Shown one piece after another: positions 1 through 9,533 of a stretch of 64,000 nt of DNA. Numbering within the stretch: the stretch's first letter is position 1; every line of letters starts with the position of its first letter. The translations under genes and the position numbers were made by a program. Below the pieces are notes generated by a model. That model searched no databases, was not told the origin of the DNA, and worked only from the letters and a program-made list of their open reading frames with translations. Source of the stretch: Zobellia nedashkovskayae (GTDB taxonomy: Bacteria; Bacteroidota; Bacteroidia; Flavobacteriales; Flavobacteriaceae); NCBI RefSeq assembly GCF_015330125.1, contig NZ_JADDXR010000002.1, positions 3,174,685 through 3,238,684 of the forward strand, in the 5' to 3' direction.

Positions 1-681
1 GTTTTCGGCGAGACCTTCTTTGTCTAATCGTTTTAGGATACCTCCAATTTCGCGATCACAGACTTGCATTTGTTCTAGACCATTAGCCCAATCGCGTCTG
101 GCAAAAGGTGTATCTGCATAGTAGGGTGGAAGCTCTACTTTAGCAGGGTCAATAGGGTTTTTAGGGTCTCTGTTCCAAGCTCTGTGGGTTCCTCCTAATG
201 TTATCTGAGCGAAAAAAGGTTGACCTTTTTTACGTTCTTTCCAATCCTTACCCATAAACCCTAAATCGCCACTAAAATTGGCGTCAGTTTTGTTATAGAT
301 CATTAAAGCAGTGAAATACCCAGCTTCTTTTAATAGAACCGGCATCGGTTCAATATCGTAAGGTAAAGGGTTTTTGTCTTCTTTGGCCGTTCTATGCTGT
401 TGGGCGCCAATGTAATTTTGGTGGTAGCCTGTAAGCATTGCCGAACGAGAAGTTGAACAAACCGGCGAGGTACAAAAAGCGTTAGTGTAGCGTATGCCTT
501 CTGAAGCTAATTTGTCCGTCACGGGCGTTTCTATTCCCGGAGTACCGTAGCAGCCTAAGTCAAGACCCCAATCTTCCAACATGATCCAAACAATGTTTGG
601 ACGGGCTTTAGTATTGCTTTGTGCCATCATATTGCATGGCATTAAAATAAGCGCTAATAAAAATGTTTTAATCAGCTTCAT
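1..681 (-). CDS. Sulfatase, S1 family (3' part cut by window edge)
   Basis: Reading leftward from the ATG at 681-679 an open frame runs to base 1 without a stop, giving the first 227 residues. A hydrophobic signal peptide (about residues 1-21) precedes the sulfatase N-terminus with its metal-binding acidic pair (LEDW, about 36-39). The formylglycine-type motif is CSTSRSAMLTG with Cys75; the usual Pro of C-x-P-S-R is replaced by Thr. Near the cut end the frame shows the conserved D-x-E-I-G helix found before the second metal motif. It should hydrolyse sulfate esters on galactan oligomers in the periplasm after Cys-to-formylglycine maturation by an enzyme not in this window. It lies 40 bases downstream of the GH97 gene and is probably the distal gene of the SusC operon. 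The substrate position cannot be told. Confidence 0.9.
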   Translation of the reverse strand, partial: MKLIKTFLLALILMPCNMMAQSNTKARPNIVWIMLEDWGLDLGCYGTPGIETPVTDKLASEGIRYTNAFCTSPVCSTSRSAMLTGYHQNYIGAQQHRTAKEDKNPLPYDIEPMPVLLKEAGYFTALMIYNKTDANFSGDLGFMGKDWKERKKGQPFFAQITLGGTHRAWNRDPKNPIDPAKVELPPYYADTPFARRDWANGLEQMQVCDREIGGILKRLDKEGLAEN

Positions 682-721
682 ACGTAATGGTTCTAAGTAT
701 AGGTTCTAAATTTTTTAGACT

Positions 722-2674
722 TTATTTTTTGATAAATTTAATGGTAGCACCACCGTGTTCGGCAAGCTGAATAATTATCGTTTTATCTTTAGAAACTGTT
801 TCGGTACGTTTTTTAAAGGGCACTGCTGTGTCCCACTGTCTTAAATCGGTTTCTTTATTAAGTCCTTTTAAATCAATGCGCTCGGCTTCGGTATCGTCAG
901 TAAAGATTTCCGCGGTGTACTCGCCATCGCCTAAAAAACTACAATCGATAATCATTTTCTGGGCAGCTCCACTTCGTAGAACGCCTAAATACCAATCATT
1001 GTCCGTGCGTCTAGCTATAGCTGCCAATTCTCCAATTTTACTTTGAGGTAATACAAAGGTTTCATCCCAGACAGAAGGTACGGTCTTAATAAAACCCAAA
1101 GCGGGCTGAAAACTTTTGGTTTTTAAAAGGAATTGGGTGTTTTCTGCAATACAATTAAAAGGAGAATAAAAAGTTACCAAAGTAGCTAATTGATGCGCCC
1201 ATGTGGTTTCTCCTGGCTCGGTAAACCCAAGCGGTGTATAATCACCATGACCGGTTACGTATCTCGTAAACGGCAATGCAGCATTGTGAGAAGCGGTTAA
1301 AGGACCTTCTTTCATATGGTTTACCTCTAAACCTCTTATGCCTTCACGCGTAACTTCGTTGGGATAAGTGCGATATTCTCCGGAGCTTTGTTGGCAACCA
1401 TGAAAATTGACCATCAATTGTCTTTCCGCTGCTTTTCTTAATAATGCTTCATCAAAAGATATGATGCTTTTGCTCTGGCCGTTCATAAAATCGACTTTTA
1501 CCCCAACGGCGCCGGTTTGTTTTACGCTATCTAAAAAATGCCCCATTACAGCATAATCGTCTTCAGGAAAATTGATTTCCTTGGAATGCTTCCATACAAA
1601 AATGCCGATTCCTTTTTCTTTCGCATAGTTGGAGAGTTCCGTCACCTTAGTCCATTTATTTGGCCACCTTTCCCAGCCTTCGTCTACCATGGAATATGAA
1701 AAGTCTAGCGCCTGAGCGTCATCAACCATATCATGTTCTTCTTTATAGTTGACATATTTTCCAGACCACCAGTGCCAAACGGATTTTCCGGGTTTAATCC
1801 AGTCGGTGTCCGTAAATAACTTGGGGTCGGGAGCAGGGTTTAACGATGCTACCATGGTATTGTTGGCCAAATCGTTTAAAGTGTCTGCCAATAAAATACA
1901 GCGCCATGGTGTGGTTACATTGCCCGAAACATCAAAACCGGTATCACCTTCTTCAAAATTGGCCTTAAAGGTGTTGTTACCAACAGCTTCCAAACGCATA
2001 CCGCTATAATTATAAAGTGCAGCTTCGGCCAATAATGCATACCCTCCTTGTGGGAGTTCGCAAGTAAGAGTCAAGCCTTGAATAGGACCCATTTGTGAAA
2101 CCGTAGGCATTTGGGAAATATCGGCAGAAAGCCATTCACCAGCGTGGGATTTTAATTTCCAGTCGCTATCGCGCTCAAAGTACCAAACTTTGGTTTGGCT
2201 CGGTATTTTAAAACTGCTTTCTTCTCCCTTTACATTTTGGATGCCACCGCCTGAAACTATATAGCGATATGCGACACCTTCATTGGAAAGTTGAAATTCT
2301 AATTTCCAGTCGGTTCCATCGGCTTCTGAAACTTTGTAAGTGTGTAAATCTCCTGTGTAGGAGGCTTCACTTTTAATTCCGTTAAGCGGATATTGTATCT
2401 GTATTTCTTTTTGCTCCAGAAGTGCTATTTCCACATTCTTCCCTAAATGTTTGTCATTTACTTTAAGGCCCAGGAGGGAAGTGTCTAGAACTATTTTTTG
2501 ATTTCTGGTAATTTGAAATGCTAACTGACCGTTCGTAGCCGTAAACAAAGACACTTTAGTAGTGCCATAATTTAAGGTTTGATTTAGCTTATCATCTCCT
2601 GAGCTAGTCTTACAGGAGAAAAGCACGAACAAGAAACCAAAAAGCAAAGTGGATTTGTAGAATACGTTTTTCAT
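722..2674 (-). CDS. GH97 glycosidase, lipoprotein (retaining alpha-galactosidase-like)
   Basis: A longer frame opens at 2722, but the ATG at 2674 starts directly with a lipoprotein signal (lipobox LFSC) and avoids overlap with the upstream gene, so it is preferred; the protein then has 650 residues. The order is an N-terminal beta-sandwich, a TIM barrel starting near the WHWWSGKYVNY motif, and a C-terminal beta domain, the normal GH97 layout and length. The motif GVKVDFMNG places an Asp (residue 395 from this start) where retaining GH97 alpha-galactosidases have the nucleophile. Inverting SusB-type alpha-glucosidases lack it and use Glu residues. I therefore expect release of alpha-galactose (or beta-L-arabinopyranose) from galactan oligosaccharides at the periplasmic face of a membrane. 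The gap to the esterase gene upstream is 17 bases. Confidence 0.88.
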   Translation of the reverse strand: MKNVFYKSTLLFGFLFVLFSCKTSSGDDKLNQTLNYGTTKVSLFTATNGQLAFQITRNQKIVLDTSLLGLKVNDKHLGKNVEIALLEQKEIQIQYPLNGIKSEASYTGDLHTYKVSEADGTDWKLEFQLSNEGVAYRYIVSGGGIQNVKGEESSFKIPSQTKVWYFERDSDWKLKSHAGEWLSADISQMPTVSQMGPIQGLTLTCELPQGGYALLAEAALYNYSGMRLEAVGNNTFKANFEEGDTGFDVSGNVTTPWRCILLADTLNDLANNTMVASLNPAPDPKLFTDTDWIKPGKSVWHWWSGKYVNYKEEHDMVDDAQALDFSYSMVDEGWERWPNKWTKVTELSNYAKEKGIGIFVWKHSKEINFPEDDYAVMGHFLDSVKQTGAVGVKVDFMNGQSKSIISFDEALLRKAAERQLMVNFHGCQQSSGEYRTYPNEVTREGIRGLEVNHMKEGPLTASHNAALPFTRYVTGHGDYTPLGFTEPGETTWAHQLATLVTFYSPFNCIAENTQFLLKTKSFQPALGFIKTVPSVWDETFVLPQSKIGELAAIARRTDNDWYLGVLRSGAAQKMIIDCSFLGDGEYTAEIFTDDTEAERIDLKGLNKETDLRQWDTAVPFKKRTETVSKDKTIIIQLAEHGGATIKFIKK

Positions 2675-2691
2675 TTTATACTGATGTTTTC

Positions 2692-3576
2692 TTAGTTTTT
2701 TTTGATTGTTTCCGCTAGCCATGTTCTAATATTTTCTCGTTCTTTTAAATCAAATAAAGTCCAAGTATTGGTATGATTTCTAACTGGGATGTTCATAAAA
2801 GTAAAGTTTCCTTGAATACCTGATTGGTCCAGGTAATTTTTACTTTTTGCCGTTCCATTACCTTCTGAACAAATGAATTGTGGTCTTCCGTTCAATCGTT
2901 TTAATCGTGCAAGGGCATATGTTTTTTCGGAATTTGGATAGTCCCATGTTTTTAAACCGTCATAGTGTGAATTGACTATAAAGGCCTTCCAAAGATGGGA
3001 GATTTCATCATCATGAAGCCCGATATAGTTAACAGCGATGGCTCCTCTTGAAAAACCAGTTAAAATAACGTTGGAAGCATCACCCCCAAATTTAGCACAG
3101 ACTTCTTTAACCGTGTCAATACAGTATTTTTTGGTTGCTGCTATATCTCCCCACCACCATTTTTGGTTTTCGTTGCCATCAGCACTTATAAAAGGCATGC
3201 TTACCCAAATGAAATCTTTGCCTGAGCTAAGACCGTACCCCAAATTACAACCGTCTACTTGGCCTGTAGAAACATCTCCGGAAGAACTTGTATATGGTCC
3301 ATTACCCGGATATTCTATAATAACAGGATAATTTTCACTTTTTTTATAATTGGTAGGCAGGTAGACTAAGTGATAGACATCTGTGTTTTGGTATGAACCT
3401 AAAGTTTGTCGAACTCGTTTACCAGCTTCGGGTTTTCCCTCCGTTATTTCAGGAACAAAAAGGTCTTGATGAAAAGAGCTGATATCAGGTAATTGGGTAC
3501 TATTTTCTTTCTGAGCTATTACCTGCGTAATGCCTAGAATTAGAAATATAGAAAGCCCAATTACGTTCTTAATCAT
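2692..3576 (-). CDS. Secreted alpha/beta-hydrolase, putative carbohydrate esterase
   Basis: The preferred start is the ATG at 3576, which begins a clear signal peptide ending in VIAQ; an upstream in-frame ATG at 3651 would overlap the previous gene by 65 bases. The 294-residue protein carries the nucleophile elbow GFSRG in the typical beta-strand/helix setting and a C-terminal RNHTNTW that can supply the catalytic His. An N-terminal strand with EYPGNGPYTSS looks like the oxyanion-hole region. The fold resembles the esterase/dienelactone hydrolase group. In this operon, removal of acetyl or another ester from algal galactan oligomers is a reasonable inference, but the substrate is unknown. It sits 10 bases after the FAD oxidoreductase gene and 17 before GH97. 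Confidence 0.78.
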   Translation of the reverse strand: MIKNVIGLSIFLILGITQVIAQKENSTQLPDISSFHQDLFVPEITEGKPEAGKRVRQTLGSYQNTDVYHLVYLPTNYKKSENYPVIIEYPGNGPYTSSSGDVSTGQVDGCNLGYGLSSGKDFIWVSMPFISADGNENQKWWWGDIAATKKYCIDTVKEVCAKFGGDASNVILTGFSRGAIAVNYIGLHDDEISHLWKAFIVNSHYDGLKTWDYPNSEKTYALARLKRLNGRPQFICSEGNGTAKSKNYLDQSGIQGNFTFMNIPVRNHTNTWTLFDLKERENIRTWLAETIKKN

Positions 3577-3586
3577 TTTATAGGGT

Positions 3587-5887
3587 TTAGTTATAAACTG
3601 ATATTTTAAAAACAGAAACAGGTATATTATCTTCTTTTTTGACGAACTCAAACGTTAGCTTGTCTGTTGAAATAGCCTGGTCTAGTTCAATAGTGTTTAT
3701 AGCTTGATAATTACCTTTCACTTCCTTTAGAGTGTTCCCAGAACCATCTTTTATTTTGTAATCGGCAACCACAAAAGGAATTATATCTTCTGGATGTCCC
3801 ATAAGGGTAGTTTCCAAAGCGTGGTCATAATCACAGTCAAAAAAGAGTTTTATGGTTTTAATACCAACTTTATCGTCCCATTTTAAATCAAGCGTTGGAG
3901 TTTTATCGGCAATGTTGGCTACCCAAGCATTGGTACTTCCGTTTGAATTGGGTCTCACTTCTCCGTTTTTAAGATTATCGACTTTAAAAATAAGCAGAGG
4001 AGTTGTCATCTTAAGGGCTATGTTTTTACCTTTTGGGCGTCTTTCTGGAGTCCAAAATTCAAAACTATCAACGTTTATTTCTGCAGGTGGGTCTTGTCTT
4101 CCAAAATTAGATACCGCTTTGTTTACTTTGTTCTCAACGGTCATTAAGCCCGTTATACGCTCATCCGAAAGACGCACTTTTATCTTTTCGTTTTTCATTA
4201 AACAGAAGAACGAGTAGTGGTCTTGCGTTTGTGTTTTAGTAGTTGTAAAAGTGATTTTTTGCTTCCCTTTCTGTAAATCGATCTCTTTTTTATCAATAAT
4301 TACATCTGGGGTAAAATGACTGCAAGCCGAACTGCTTTTAAGTTGAAGCTCTAAATTAGTAGCTTCTAAAGCATCTACTTCAAATTCAAAACTGTAAGTT
4401 TCGTTGGCTTTAAGAGGCACCATTTGAGCTAATCCAAATTTTAGTACTTGCCAATCGTCTGCAGCAGCAAAACCGGTAAACGCTAAAGTAGAACTAGCCT
4501 CTATATTTGCTCTGATAGCCAAGTCGTCTTTGTCTTCCAATAATAATCGTGGAATACTTTGTCCGTTTCTGTTAAGGGCCAGTTGTAGTTTTCCTATTTT
4601 TTCTTTGGACGCAATATCTCGGGGTAATAAACCTTCCTCTTTACAAATAACAGCTGCTTCTCCTACTGCTTGTGCTCCGTGCGCACAGGTAAGCATTACG
4701 CGAGAAGAGCCAAAAGCGACATGACTTGCGCTTATGATTCTGCCTGCAAGAAAAAGATTATCTATGTTTTTGGAATAATAACAACGGTATGGAATGGAAT
4801 ACACCCCTTTACCATGCCATTGTGTACATGAATTGTGTTTGCTGTAAATACCGTCTGCAGGATGTAAATCCATAGCCCAACCGCCAAAAGATACCGCATC
4901 ATAATAATCGCGTTGCTCAACAATGTCTTTTTGGGTAAGCATGAAATCACCTTCAAAGCGGCGACTTTCCCGTTTGCCCGGAATAGTCCCAACCCATTCT
5001 AAGGTAAGGTTTGCGGCTTCGGGATATTTACCGCTATTCTTTACGTAATCCCAAATGCCATACACAACTTTCCAAAGTTCAAATTTTATGTCTTCTGATT
5101 GATGAATAGTATCTAGTCGTCCACCATGTTCTACCCACCACAACTTACAACCATGATCTCCTAGTTGAAAGTTTTTGATGCGGGGAAGTTCTTCTGCATT
5201 TTTTATGGCGAAAGAGGGAGGAGTATAGGTAATAGGTTTACCAATGTCTTTGGTGTAAAAGTAAAGTGAATGTCCTAAGAGGTTACCGTAATCTTCAAGA
5301 TTGGGGGCAAAACCTTCATCAAACTCTTCTTTGGTTTCTGCACCCATCCGAAACGAAGCTCCGGCCATAAAGGCAATAATTCCATCACCCGAAGCATCAC
5401 AGAAAAGGGGAGCACTAGCTATGTATGTTGTGGAGTTCTGACTACAAAAAGCAGTTGCTGTTTTAATTTTATTATCATCATTTTTTTCAACATCATAAAC
5501 AGCTGTATTAAGGAGTAGGGTTATGTTTTTTTCTTCGTATACTTTTTCGAGCAGTACGGTGTCAAAAATTAACGGATTTCCTTCTTTGTTCCTTTTAAGG
5601 TTCTCTAAAAGAATTTCATTAATCAATCCGCCTTCACGACTCCAACGGTTGTTATTACCCATGTGTGAGGTAGCGCCCAAACTCCAAAGACGAACTTCAG
5701 AAGAAGCATTACCCCCAAGAACCGGGCGGTCTTGTAAGAGTATAACTTTTAAACCTGAGCGAGCAGCTGTAATTGCGGCACAAACTCCCGAAAGACCACC
5801 GCCAACAACGACAAGGTCACTTTGTAACGGTATGGTTTTCGTGATTCTTTTTTGGGAACTATAGGCTTCTAAAATCATATAATGCAA
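3587..5887 (-). CDS. FAD-dependent oxidoreductase (PF12831-like), no signal peptide
   Basis: The first 30 residues lead straight into the dinucleotide-binding strand VVGGGLSGVCAA (about 27-38), followed by the family signature DRPVLGGNASSEVR. The catalytic flavoprotein part occupies about residues 20-460. About 300 further residues are beta-rich and look like a sugar-binding sandwich. No signal peptide is visible from either possible start (ATG 5887, or three codons later), so the enzyme is probably cytoplasmic, unlike its paralogue at 16636-18429. Proteins of this group are common in PULs, but few have known reactions; oxidation of a sugar ring hydroxyl is plausible. It lies 56 bases after the symporter gene and 10 before the esterase gene, within the SusC operon. 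Confidence 0.85.
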   Translation of the reverse strand: MHYMILEAYSSQKRITKTIPLQSDLVVVGGGLSGVCAAITAARSGLKVILLQDRPVLGGNASSEVRLWSLGATSHMGNNNRWSREGGLINEILLENLKRNKEGNPLIFDTVLLEKVYEEKNITLLLNTAVYDVEKNDDNKIKTATAFCSQNSTTYIASAPLFCDASGDGIIAFMAGASFRMGAETKEEFDEGFAPNLEDYGNLLGHSLYFYTKDIGKPITYTPPSFAIKNAEELPRIKNFQLGDHGCKLWWVEHGGRLDTIHQSEDIKFELWKVVYGIWDYVKNSGKYPEAANLTLEWVGTIPGKRESRRFEGDFMLTQKDIVEQRDYYDAVSFGGWAMDLHPADGIYSKHNSCTQWHGKGVYSIPYRCYYSKNIDNLFLAGRIISASHVAFGSSRVMLTCAHGAQAVGEAAVICKEEGLLPRDIASKEKIGKLQLALNRNGQSIPRLLLEDKDDLAIRANIEASSTLAFTGFAAADDWQVLKFGLAQMVPLKANETYSFEFEVDALEATNLELQLKSSSACSHFTPDVIIDKKEIDLQKGKQKITFTTTKTQTQDHYSFFCLMKNEKIKVRLSDERITGLMTVENKVNKAVSNFGRQDPPAEINVDSFEFWTPERRPKGKNIALKMTTPLLIFKVDNLKNGEVRPNSNGSTNAWVANIADKTPTLDLKWDDKVGIKTIKLFFDCDYDHALETTLMGHPEDIIPFVVADYKIKDGSGNTLKEVKGNYQAINTIELDQAISTDKLTFEFVKKEDNIPVSVFKISVYN

Positions 5888-5943
5888 TTTGTACTTTAGT
5901 AATTAGATTTGGTATTTTTTGGAGCGTAGTAAGTGATAACTAT

Positions 5944-7602
5944 TTAATCTGAATCTTTTTTGGTGGTTCTAAATATGATATAGCTACCCAGAAGTAAAAC
6001 CAGGATTCCCATACCACCAACCAAGAGTGCACCTGTTTTTGCAATAAAGGATAATATTAAAATCATTAGGCCGGTAAGTGCTACGCCTATACCTATAACC
6101 CGAGTACCTTTTTTATTTCCGGCAGCAGCTTCTTCTTCCGTCTCGGAAATTTTTTCAGCAACTTTAAGTTGATAGTTGTCGTATTCTACAGTGGCCTTTT
6201 GTTGGGAGCGCGCGTATACCTCAAATGCTGCTAATAGCACTACGGGAATACCCATGCCAAATCCCATTTCTTGGGCTCTGTCAAATGAAAAGTTTAGCAG
6301 AGTAGGGGCCAAAAATTTAAAAAAGGCATTGATAACCAAAGTAATGACTGTCACAATCAAAGCACTTTTACCTGTTTGATATTTACTGAACAACGCCCAC
6401 ATAGGTGGTAAAAACATAGCTCCACCGGTTATGGCCGCTAAGCTCATAACTACCTCTACGATACCGCCCATATAAGGAACGAGTAGTGCAATTAGTATAG
6501 TTAAAATACCGAGTAATATTGTGGCCGTTCTACCTACTTTCACCAATTTATCTCCGTCTGAATTGGGTCTAAAATGTTTGTAAACGTCATTGGCCAATAC
6601 ACCAGCCGAGATATTTAGAGTGGTATTTACAGAGCTGGAAGTGGCGAAAATCATTCCGCCTAACATTAAGCCTAACATGCCCACAGGGAGTACTTCCTTA
6701 CACATTAGAAGGTATGCGCCTTCATCTGCCAAACCACCTAATTCAGGATTTAGAACTCTATAAATCATAGGAGGTAACATCCAAATTATTGGACTTACAA
6801 GATAAAGTCCGCCAAAAAGCCACCCTACTTTTTTAGCATCTTTTGGAGTGGCAACACTGGTATAGCGCTGTACATAAGCCCAATTACCGGCAATAAAGAA
6901 AAGGTTGTACAAACCAAAGGCAACCATAAAACCCCAAGTGTATTCTTCATTTACCAAATTGAAAAAATTCTCAGGAGCCTGTGATACAAAATTTTCGATA
7001 CCACCAATTTTATCCAGCGAAAGCGGAACAACAATTAAAACGGCTGCGGTAAGTACCACAAATTGAAGAACATCTGTAACAATTACTGCCCAAAGACCAC
7101 CAACTGCGGTATAGATTAAAATTAAGATACCCAGTACGATAATACTGGTACTTATAGGGAAACCTGTTGATACTTCAACAATTTTAGCTACGGGATATAA
7201 AAAAGCACCCGTGGTAAAGATGGATATCAACAAAAATAAATAAGTATAAATTTTTTGAGTGCTGTACCCTAAACGGTCCGTTATAAATTCGGCCGCGGTA
7301 AGCGCTTTTGTTTTTTGCCATTTAGGAGCAATGAAGAAACCGATTAGAACACCGGCAATGCACATTGTGGTTTGAATGGTAATGGCAACCCAACCACTGG
7401 AATATGCTATGGAGCCCCATACTACAAAAGTACCTGCAGAAAAGAAACTCATAAATAGAGAAAGGCCACTCATCCACCAGGGTAGTGCCCCACCCGCAGC
7501 AAAGAATGATTTCATGTTTTTGCCCGACTTTGAAAAGCTTAGTCCGCATACGAAGACAAGCAAAGTGAAAATAAGTATAACCGTAATGTCTATTGTGCCC
7601 AT
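5944..7602 (-). CDS. Sodium:solute symporter (SSS/SLC5 family)
   Basis: This is a 552-residue polytopic inner-membrane protein with about 13-14 hydrophobic segments. It shows SSS hallmarks: an opening GTIDITVILIFTLLVF segment, the central GNWAYVQRYTSV region, and an ATSSSVNTTLNI stretch corresponding to the sodium-site helix. A charged loop (about residues 460-495) separates the last pair of helices. Such carriers import monosaccharides, uronates or other small solutes with sodium. In this operon it probably takes a mono- or disaccharide from the periplasm into the cytoplasm. It is separated from susD by 104 bases that contain a strong hairpin, so its expression may be lower than that of susCD. 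Confidence 0.92.
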   Translation of the reverse strand: MGTIDITVILIFTLLVFVCGLSFSKSGKNMKSFFAAGGALPWWMSGLSLFMSFFSAGTFVVWGSIAYSSGWVAITIQTTMCIAGVLIGFFIAPKWQKTKALTAAEFITDRLGYSTQKIYTYLFLLISIFTTGAFLYPVAKIVEVSTGFPISTSIIVLGILILIYTAVGGLWAVIVTDVLQFVVLTAAVLIVVPLSLDKIGGIENFVSQAPENFFNLVNEEYTWGFMVAFGLYNLFFIAGNWAYVQRYTSVATPKDAKKVGWLFGGLYLVSPIIWMLPPMIYRVLNPELGGLADEGAYLLMCKEVLPVGMLGLMLGGMIFATSSSVNTTLNISAGVLANDVYKHFRPNSDGDKLVKVGRTATILLGILTILIALLVPYMGGIVEVVMSLAAITGGAMFLPPMWALFSKYQTGKSALIVTVITLVINAFFKFLAPTLLNFSFDRAQEMGFGMGIPVVLLAAFEVYARSQQKATVEYDNYQLKVAEKISETEEEAAAGNKKGTRVIGIGVALTGLMILILSFIAKTGALLVGGMGILVLLLGSYIIFRTTKKDSD

Positions 7603-7646
7603 TCTTTTGATGAATATACTATTAACTCTAATTTTCTGTAATTTAG

Positions 7647-7676
7647 AAATAGGGGGTAAACTAGAACCCCCTATTT
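7647..7676 (-). terminator. Strong hairpin between susD-like and symporter genes
   Basis: Perfect 10-base arms AAATAGGGGG (7647-7656) and CCCCCTATTT (7667-7676) enclose a 10-base loop. The hairpin lies just after the susD-like stop codon in the direction of transcription. The run of U after it is weak, so it may be a leaky terminator or an mRNA-stabilising 3' end that favours susCD over the downstream genes. Confidence 0.55.
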
Positions 7677-7706
7677 GAAAAAACTAACAAAAACTAACAA
7701 ACATTT

Positions 7707-9515
7707 TTAATACCCAGGGTTTTGAGTTACTACATTTTCCGTAGCATCAATTTCTGCTTGTGGTATTGGCCATAAATAGTGTTTTCCGGCGTCAAAGGTT
7801 CTTTCTTCCAACTCTCTGTAATCTAAGTTACCCATTTCAACTCTTGGCTGAGAAGGTGCGCCAGTGTAATCTATATACCCATCATCATCAATACTAGGAA
7901 CATAGTTTAAATCCCCAATTTTGCTAAAGCCATTGGCAGGACCACCAAAAACGGTAGTGTTCATAACCTTTTCGGCAACCCCCCATCTTCTAATATCAAA
8001 TAGGCGAAGTCCTTCATCTGCGAACTCTACTTTACGCTCTCTTCTAATAATTTTTCTCAACTCTGCTTGATCCGTTGTAGTAACTGCAGGAAAAGCGAAA
8101 CCGCTATTGTTATAAGCGCGTTCACGTACATCATTCATAGCATTTAAAACGCTTCCGTCTATTGTACCAGCTTCAATTTTAGCTTCGGCATAATTTAGAA
8201 GTACTTCGGCATATCTCATTAAATAAATGGTTTGCTCAGATTGTAAAGGGCTAGGGCCGCCTGTTAATGACCCTAATAATCTAGGTGCATCTGAGAATTT
8301 TTTCCAGAAATATCCGGTAAATGCAGTAAAACGATTCGCGCCTCCGGTTACATATTCAGTACCATCTACAGGGTCAATTATTTTTCGACCTGCTGGGTTT
8401 GCCGCATTAGGATTGAAAACACGTTCAACTTTAGCGCCATCTTCAATACGCCAGGTTGCTATACTATCACTATGTTGCTGAATGATATGTCCTGTCCAGA
8501 TATTATTTGGTAAGGCAATGGAAGCGGCCAAACGAGGATCACGATTTTCGAACGGATTTGCAGGATCATAAGCAGGATCCTCATCAATAGGTAGTCCGTT
8601 TACAGTTTCGTAACTATCAACTGTTTGCTGAGAAGGAACCAATTGGCACCATCCACCAAACCTACTACCTTGAACTTGGGACAGACTATGTGTTTTTGTT
8701 CCGTTTATATAGGATATATCTAATAGCACCTCTGATGAACCTACACCGGCATCTGTAAATAAAGCTTCATAATCAGGAAACAAACTAGGCGTTTCGGCAG
8801 AATTCATCACTTTAAGAGCGGCACTTTCGGCCAATACATAATCTTCATTATATAATGCAATACGAGAAATTAGAGCATTAGCGGCATTAGCAGAGGCTCG
8901 CCCACGTTCATTTGCCGATTGAGTAGGAGGTAAGATACTTGCCGCCTCTTCCAAGTCAACTATTATACTTGCAACGATTTCAGCTTTAGGCGTTCTGGAT
9001 TTAATCTCCAACTCTTCCAAGGAAGTTACTTCGGTTCTAAAAGGAACATCACCGTAAAGTTCGGTCAGGTAACTGTAAAACATAGCTCTTAAGAACAGTG
9101 CTTCGGCTTTGATTTGCTCATAGCGACCAGGGTCAGAAGCTTCCTCGGCCTTGGGCATATTGGTCAATAGGTTGTTCGCTCTTTGTATACCGGTATAAAA
9201 ACTATCCCAGAAGCCGTTTATAATACCTTCGGTAGAGGTAACTCCACCTGTCGTTACCGCTACAGTTCCGCCAACATTACCTCTATTATATGCGTAGTCT
9301 GTGGTGTGATCTAATAACTGAGGGAAAGGAACGCTTCTCACGTAATTCAAGGATTCATAAACCCCTGTAAGAGCAACTTCCAATTGTGCTTCAGTTCTGA
9401 AGAATGTAGCATCCGTAGGGCTCCCAGGGTCTTCTAAGTTCAATACGTTGTCTTCACAGGCAGGAAATACCAGCAAGCTAAGACTTATTAAGATGATATA
9501 TTTTATGTTTTTCAT
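7707..9515 (-). CDS. SusD/RagB-family surface glycan-binding lipoprotein
   Basis: The 602-residue protein starts with a lipoprotein signal (lipobox FPAC, Cys near residue 20). It continues with the SusD pattern: N-terminal segment NLEDPGSPTDATFF, TPR-like helices, and the very typical C-terminal helix RKIIRRERKVEFADEGLRLF split by the RRW motif. It would sit on the cell surface as the lid of the SusC pore and hold galactan oligosaccharides. It is encoded 18 bases downstream of susC. Sequence identity alone cannot tell the ligand; the surrounding enzymes point to a sulfated red algal galactan. Confidence 0.96.
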   Translation of the reverse strand: MKNIKYIILISLSLLVFPACEDNVLNLEDPGSPTDATFFRTEAQLEVALTGVYESLNYVRSVPFPQLLDHTTDYAYNRGNVGGTVAVTTGGVTSTEGIINGFWDSFYTGIQRANNLLTNMPKAEEASDPGRYEQIKAEALFLRAMFYSYLTELYGDVPFRTEVTSLEELEIKSRTPKAEIVASIIVDLEEAASILPPTQSANERGRASANAANALISRIALYNEDYVLAESAALKVMNSAETPSLFPDYEALFTDAGVGSSEVLLDISYINGTKTHSLSQVQGSRFGGWCQLVPSQQTVDSYETVNGLPIDEDPAYDPANPFENRDPRLAASIALPNNIWTGHIIQQHSDSIATWRIEDGAKVERVFNPNAANPAGRKIIDPVDGTEYVTGGANRFTAFTGYFWKKFSDAPRLLGSLTGGPSPLQSEQTIYLMRYAEVLLNYAEAKIEAGTIDGSVLNAMNDVRERAYNNSGFAFPAVTTTDQAELRKIIRRERKVEFADEGLRLFDIRRWGVAEKVMNTTVFGGPANGFSKIGDLNYVPSIDDDGYIDYTGAPSQPRVEMGNLDYRELEERTFDAGKHYLWPIPQAEIDATENVVTQNPGY

Positions 9516-9533
9516 TGTAAAGAAATTATACGA

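Noticed and set aside
2675..2722. Longer N-terminus for the GH97 protein
   Set aside because: The extra 16 residues are charged, would displace the lipoprotein signal, and overlap the upstream gene.
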